DNA of 9,395 bases from an uncultured Flavobacteriales bacterium (GTDB taxonomy: Bacteria > Bacteroidota > Bacteroidia > Palsa-965): NCBI GenBank assembly GCA_946478675.1, contig CAMLEF010000170.1, positions 1 to 9,395 of the forward strand, read 5' to 3'. The translations under genes and the position numbers were made by a program. The notes below the pieces were generated by a model. The model saw only the letters and a list, made by a program, of their open reading frames with translations, was not told where the DNA came from and did no database searches. This document shows, in pieces, positions 6,152 to 9,395 of the stretch (within the stretch, counting starts at the first letter, position 1; the number at the start of each line of letters is the position of its first letter).

Positions 6152-6159
6152 TCGCGCCG

Positions 6160-8157
6160 ATGAGAAAGATCTTCGCCTTCTTCCGCGACCGTCACGCTTT
6201 ACTTTACAAAGGATTCCTCTTCTTCGCCAGCCTGGCGGTGATCATTTATCTCTTCCCCCGGGAATTCCGCTTTCGTTACGACCTCTCCGACCTGGCCGGC
6301 AAACCGTGGACGCACGACAACCTCATTGCGCCGTTCAATTTCGCCGTGCAGAAATCAGAAGCGGAGATCGATGCGGAAAAAGAGCAGCTGACGAAAAACT
6401 TTCTTCCGTATTTCCGGTACGACGAGCTCGCAGCCTGGAGGCATGTTGACGCACCGCAGGAGGAACGACATTTCGATGAAGTAGTGCAAAAAGTTTTCCG
6501 AAACGGCATCCGCGCCGTCAGCAACGAGGCGGGAAAAGGCCCGGAAGATAAAGTGCTTGTCGTGCGCAACAACATCGCGGAAGAACACCTGCTCGGCGAA
6601 TTCCCTGATCCGATCGTCGCCGATTCGATCATCCGCGCGCAGCTGGGCAAAGAAGAGCTCGATAAATTTTACCCGCTGCTGCCGAAGCCGCTGAATGCAA
6701 CGATCCGCTACGACAGCTCGCTCACGAACCAATTGCTCGACCAGGCGATCAGCAACATTTCCTACACCCGCGGCGCAGTGGCGAAAGGACAAACGATCGT
6801 CAACCGCGGACAGATCGTAGATGGTGATACGTACCAGGAGCTCGTGTCGTTCGAAGATTCCTACAACCAGCGGTACCAGTCGGGCAGCAACTGGAGAATT
6901 GTTTTCGGGCAAACGCTGCTCGTCGGTTTTTGTCTCTTCATGCTGTTCCAGTTCCTGCGGCTGTTCCGGAGAGAAGTGCTCGGCAACGACGCGCGGCTGC
7001 TGTTCATCCTGCTGATGGTGGTGCTCACCGTTTGCATGTCATACATCCCGGCATTAACGGATACGGTTCCGCTGATCGCCTTGCCGTTCTGCATCCTGCC
7101 GGTCATCATGCGGGCGTTCTTCGATACGCGGATCGCTTTGTTCGTGCATTTGCTTTCGATCCTCATCATTTCGTTTACGCTGCCGGGCGACCGTTTCAAT
7201 TTCCTGTTCATCCAGGTGCTGGCGGGCATTACGTCGATCTTCAGCATCGTCAACATGCGCAACCGCTCGCAGCTGTTCCTGTCGGTGGTGGCGGTGCTCG
7301 GCGCTTACCTGCTGATGCATGTTTGTTTGCTGATGGTGACGGACGCGGATTTCGAAACGCTCGGCTCTTCCGAATTCATCAACTACACGATCAGCGCGGT
7401 GCTGCTGCTGCTGGCGTACCCGCTCATCTTCCTCTTCGAAAAGATCTTCGGCTTTGTTTCCGACGTCACGCTGATGGAGCTGGCCGATTCGAACAACCCG
7501 TTGCTGCGCGAGCTCGCGGAAAAAGCGCCGGGCACGTTCCAGCATTCGATGCAGGTTGCGAATCTTTCCGAAGAAGCGATCCGCCGCATCGGTGGCAATA
7601 CGCTGCTCGTGCGCGCCGGAGCGTTGTACCACGACATCGGGAAAGGGGAGCTGCCGCAGTATTTCATCGAGAACCAGGCGACCGGCGTCAACCCGCACGA
7701 CGATCTCTCGTTTGAAGAAAGCGCTTCGATCATCATCAGCCACGTCATCCGCGGCATTGAAAAAGCGAAAGCCGCCAAGCTTCCCGACCAGGTGATCGAC
7801 TTCATCCGCACGCACCACGGCACGACGAACACCGCGTATTTCCTCACGCTTTACAAGAAGAACAACCCGGAGGAGTTCGTGGATGAAGAGCTGTTCCGTT
7901 ATCCCGGCCCGGTGCCGTATTCGAAAGAAACCGCCGCGCTCATGATGGCCGACGCCGTGGAAGCTTCTTCGCGCAGCCTGAAAAAGTACGATGCGGAAAG
8001 CATTGACAATCTCGTCGAAAAGATCATCGACCACCAGGCCGAGCAGCACCAGTTCGACAATTGCGACATCACGCTGAAAGACATCACGGCGATCAAAAGC
8101 ATCTTCAAGAAGAAGCTGCGCAGCATTTATCATGTGAGGGTCGAATACCCGAAGTAA
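6160..8157 (+). CDS. 7TMR-HD family membrane phosphohydrolase (PgpH-like, candidate c-di-AMP phosphodiesterase)
   Basis: A 665-residue inner-membrane enzyme with the standard PgpH architecture. An N-terminal membrane helix (about 17-32) is followed by an extracytoplasmic 7TMR-HDED domain (about 35-240). A seven-helix bundle spans about 247-428 and a cytoplasmic HD domain about 445-650. HD metal ligands are visible: His462 in FQHSMQV, the HD pair His491-Asp492 in LYHDIGKG, His528 in ISHVIRG, His552/His553 in THHGTT and Asp598 in MADAVEAS; the YFIENQ segment after the HD motif is typical. All key residues are present, so it should be active. In Listeria, PgpH hydrolyses c-di-AMP to pApA; that activity here is inferred from family. 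Length and domain order are complete. The 161-residue gene ends 60 bp upstream, and a hairpin repeat starts at its stop codon. It may share regulation with YebC downstream, but YebC has its own promoter-like sequence. Confidence 0.93.
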   Translation: MRKIFAFFRDRHALLYKGFLFFASLAVIIYLFPREFRFRYDLSDLAGKPWTHDNLIAPFNFAVQKSEAEIDAEKEQLTKNFLPYFRYDELAAWRHVDAPQEERHFDEVVQKVFRNGIRAVSNEAGKGPEDKVLVVRNNIAEEHLLGEFPDPIVADSIIRAQLGKEELDKFYPLLPKPLNATIRYDSSLTNQLLDQAISNISYTRGAVAKGQTIVNRGQIVDGDTYQELVSFEDSYNQRYQSGSNWRIVFGQTLLVGFCLFMLFQFLRLFRREVLGNDARLLFILLMVVLTVCMSYIPALTDTVPLIALPFCILPVIMRAFFDTRIALFVHLLSILIISFTLPGDRFNFLFIQVLAGITSIFSIVNMRNRSQLFLSVVAVLGAYLLMHVCLLMVTDADFETLGSSEFINYTISAVLLLLAYPLIFLFEKIFGFVSDVTLMELADSNNPLLRELAEKAPGTFQHSMQVANLSEEAIRRIGGNTLLVRAGALYHDIGKGELPQYFIENQATGVNPHDDLSFEESASIIISHVIRGIEKAKAAKLPDQVIDFIRTHHGTTNTAYFLTLYKKNNPEEFVDEELFRYPGPVPYSKETAALMMADAVEASSRSLKKYDAESIDNLVEKIIDHQAEQHQFDNCDITLKDITAIKSIFKKKLRSIYHVRVEYPK

Positions 8158-8242
8158 AAAAAGGGGCATTCGTGCATTCGGTCATTCGGATAGTAGTAAA
8201 GCGACCGCCCATTTTCCCGAATGACCGAATTTCCGAATGACC
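8158..8242. repeat. Post-stop 8-nt-period hairpin element, copy B
   Basis: Directly after the TAA of the HD gene comes AAAAA, then GGGG and 8-nt units GGCATTCG (8165-8172), TGCATTCG (8173-8180), GTCATTCG (8181-8188). After a 27-nt loop come CCGAATGA (8217-8224), CCGAATTT (8225-8232), CCGAATGA (8233-8240) and CC. ATTCGGTCATTCGG (8176-8189) pairs perfectly with CCGAATGACCGAAT (8217-8230), 14 bp. A shifted register, GGTCATTCGG with 8233-8242, is also possible. The first arm matches copy A (3484-3565, opposite strand) in 14 of 15 bases. No U-run follows in the gene direction; on the opposite strand GCCCCTTTTTTTAC follows. Confidence 0.75.
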
Positions 8243-8252
8243 AGATTCCCCA

Positions 8253-8283
8253 TTTCCCACCACGGCACGAATCCTTATCTTTA
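8253..8283 (+). promoter_or_regulatory. Candidate promoter of yebC
   Basis: TTTC (8253-8256), 19 bases, then TATCTTTA (8276-8283). This matches the Bacteroidota primary-sigma pattern TTTG-N19-TAnnTTTG with one mismatch in each box and exact spacing. It lies about 42 bases before the ATG at 8326 and after hairpin copy B. Confidence 0.5.
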
Positions 8284-8325
8284 CAACCTCATTTCATAAG
8301 ACCACAATCCATACCCTCAATTCCC

Positions 8326-9057
8326 ATGGGCCGCATTTTTGAAAAGCGAAAGCACAAAATGTTCAAGCGCTACGCCACGATGGCGAAGCAGTTCACCAAG
8401 ATCGGTAAAGACATTGCCATTGCCGTACGTTCGGGCGGGCCTGATCCTGCAACGAACGCGCGCCTGCGACTGGTGATGCAGAACGCGAAAGCGGTGAACA
8501 TGCCGAAAGACCGCGTGGACGCTGCCATCGCGAAAGCGGCCGGTAAGAACAGCACGGAGAATTTCGAAGAGATCGTATACGAAGGAAAAGGACCGGGCGG
8601 CGTTTCGGTGCTGGTGGAAACCGCTACCAACAACCCGACGCGTACCGTTGCCAACGTTCGTGTTTATTATAACCGCGCAGGCGGCGAGCTCGGCAAAACG
8701 GGTTCACTCGATTATCTCTTCGAGCGCAAAGGCGTGTTCCGCATCAACACCGCCGGCAAAAACATGGAAGAGCTCGAGTTCAATCTCATTGATGCCGGAC
8801 TGGATTCCATCGAGCCGGGCGACGAAAACGATGCGCTCGTGTATAGCGCTTTCACCGATTTCGGCGCCATGCAGAAAGCCCTCGAAGCGCAGGGCGTGGA
8901 AGTGCTCGAGGCGAAGCTTACCCGCATTCCCGGCAGCTACGTGACGCTGAACGCGGAGCAGCAGGCGGAAATGCAGAAGTTCCTCGAGAAGCTCGAAGAA
9001 GACGAGGACGTGCAGGAAGTTTACCACAACATGCAGGAAGCGGAAGGCGAAGAATAA
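8326..9057 (+). CDS. yebC: YebC/PmpR-family (TACO1-like) protein
   Basis: A 243-residue cytoplasmic protein of the YebC/PmpR/TACO1 family. Members were long annotated as transcriptional regulators; more recent work links YebC and mitochondrial TACO1 to translation through ribosome-stalling (polyproline) sequences. Family signatures visible are GGPDPATNARLR (about 37-48), NMPKDRV (58-64), YEGKGPGGVSVLVE (about 85-98), LGKTGSLDYLF, and the C-terminal LEEDEDVQEVYHN. The start at MGRIFEKRKHK is chosen because homologues begin MGR. An in-frame ATG at 8221 would add 35 residues rich in proline and histidine that read through the hairpin repeat and the promoter-like boxes. The ATG has no Shine-Dalgarno (preceded by CCCTCAATTCCC). 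The gene is separated from the HD gene by 168 bp and followed by a good terminator. Confidence 0.95.
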   Translation: MGRIFEKRKHKMFKRYATMAKQFTKIGKDIAIAVRSGGPDPATNARLRLVMQNAKAVNMPKDRVDAAIAKAAGKNSTENFEEIVYEGKGPGGVSVLVETATNNPTRTVANVRVYYNRAGGELGKTGSLDYLFERKGVFRINTAGKNMEELEFNLIDAGLDSIEPGDENDALVYSAFTDFGAMQKALEAQGVEVLEAKLTRIPGSYVTLNAEQQAEMQKFLEKLEEDEDVQEVYHNMQEAEGEE

Positions 9058-9079
9058 GCGTCGCTGCTGATCATACAGG

Positions 9080-9108
9080 AAGGCTGTCGTAACGGGCAGC
9101 CTTTTTTT
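9080..9108 (+). terminator. Intrinsic terminator of yebC
   Basis: AAGGCTG (9080-9086) pairs with CAGCCTT (9097-9103); a T-G and a C-G pair can extend the stem inward. A run of seven T follows. It lies 22 bases after the yebC stop, between convergent genes. Read on the minus strand it has no U-run after the stem, so it mainly serves yebC. Confidence 0.88.
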
Positions 9109-9110
9109 AT

Positions 9111-9395
9111 TTACAGCACGCCGCTGAACCGGTTTTTGTTGAAATAAACAGTAAACACGGTTCCTGTGCCCGGCGAAGAGTTGACCGTGATGCGGCCATC
9201 CAGCGCTTCCACCTGGCTGCGCACAAGGTACAACCCGATGCCTTTGCCTTCGATGCCTTCGTGAAAACGCTGGTAGAGACGGAAGATCCGGCCGCTCTCC
9301 CGGCTGAGATCAATACCGAGGCCGTTGTCGGAAATTTCGAGGATGTAGTAGGTTTTGTCCTCGTCGGTGCGGATGCGGATCTGCGGCTGGCGGGA
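9111..9395 (-). CDS. Sensor histidine kinase, C-terminal ATPase domain fragment (5' end outside window)
   Basis: The minus strand is open from the window edge to TAA at 9113-9111, giving the last 94 residues of a histidine kinase. The HATPase boxes are in order: G1 in ISDNGLGIDL (fragment residues 21-30), the F-box/G2 region RLYQRFHEGIEGKGIGLYLV (39-58) and the final SSPGTGTVFTVYF (73-85). The FRLYQRFH and VRSQVEALDGRI segments are typical of PAS-type kinases of Bacteroidota. The dimerisation helix with the phospho-accepting histidine and all sensor domains lie outside the window, so the signal is unknown. It converges on yebC, with 53 bp between the stop codons. Confidence 0.9.
   Translation of the reverse strand, partial: SRQPQIRIRTDEDKTYYILEISDNGLGIDLSRESGRIFRLYQRFHEGIEGKGIGLYLVRSQVEALDGRITVNSSPGTGTVFTVYFNKNRFSGVL

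Noticed and set aside
7054..8169. Long minus-strand open frame opposite the 7TMR-HD gene
   Set aside because: Its translation is full of Arg, Glu, Gln and His without domain features, while the plus strand encodes a complete HD enzyme.
8165..8242. CATTCG repeats considered as a CRISPR-like array
   Set aside because: Units are only 8 nt, adjacent without spacers, and arranged as two complementary arms of a hairpin. No cas gene is nearby.

Overview
The window looks like chromosomal DNA of a fairly GC-rich member of the Bacteroidota (Chitinophagaceae or relatives is my guess). The reasons are a TonB-dependent receptor of Bacteroidota style, a DUF6580-type membrane protein, the Bacteroidota form of YebC beginning MGRIFEKRK, a 7TMR-HD protein, genes without Shine-Dalgarno sequences, and promoter-like boxes close to TTTG-N19-TAnnTTTG. 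No rRNA, tRNA, CRISPR array, transposase or phage gene is visible.

Layout. At 2-1711 (+) lies the C-terminal barrel of a BtuB-like TonB-dependent receptor, cut by the window edge. It is followed by an intrinsic terminator or attenuator and a six-helix DUF6580 membrane protein (1765-2322, +). Together these two look like an outer/inner membrane uptake pair, plausibly for a cobalamin-like cofactor. A strong symmetric hairpin (2338-2401) follows, then an AT-rich remnant of a gene (2497-2640) that has lost its 3' part. The minus strand then carries, in transcription order, a small lipoprotein (5427-4855), an acetyl-CoA acetyltransferase (4744-3566) and a cytoplasmic-looking SH3/NlpC-P60 peptidase (3483-2707). 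A 186-bp divergent intergenic region separates these from a plus-strand run: an unrecognised 161-residue soluble protein (5614-6099), a PgpH-like 7TMR-HD phosphohydrolase, a candidate c-di-AMP phosphodiesterase (6160-8157), and YebC (8326-9057). YebC converges on the C-terminal end of a sensor histidine kinase (9395-9111, -), which is cut by the window edge.

The protein genes are mostly conventional housekeeping or envelope genes. The most unusual signal is non-coding. Directly after the stop codons of three genes (thiolase, peptidase, HD protein) are imperfect tandem repeats with an 8-nt period. Two of them, after the thiolase and the HD protein, share sequence (14 of 15 bases in the first arm), start the same way (TAA, A-rich tract, GGGCATT) and fold into 14-bp hairpins with 27-28-nt loops. 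They differ by a compensatory G-C to C-G change. They look like two copies of a dispersed 3'-end hairpin element. I see no evidence of a new multi-gene system; the best leads are this repeat family, the receptor/DUF6580 pair and the truncated AT-rich gene.
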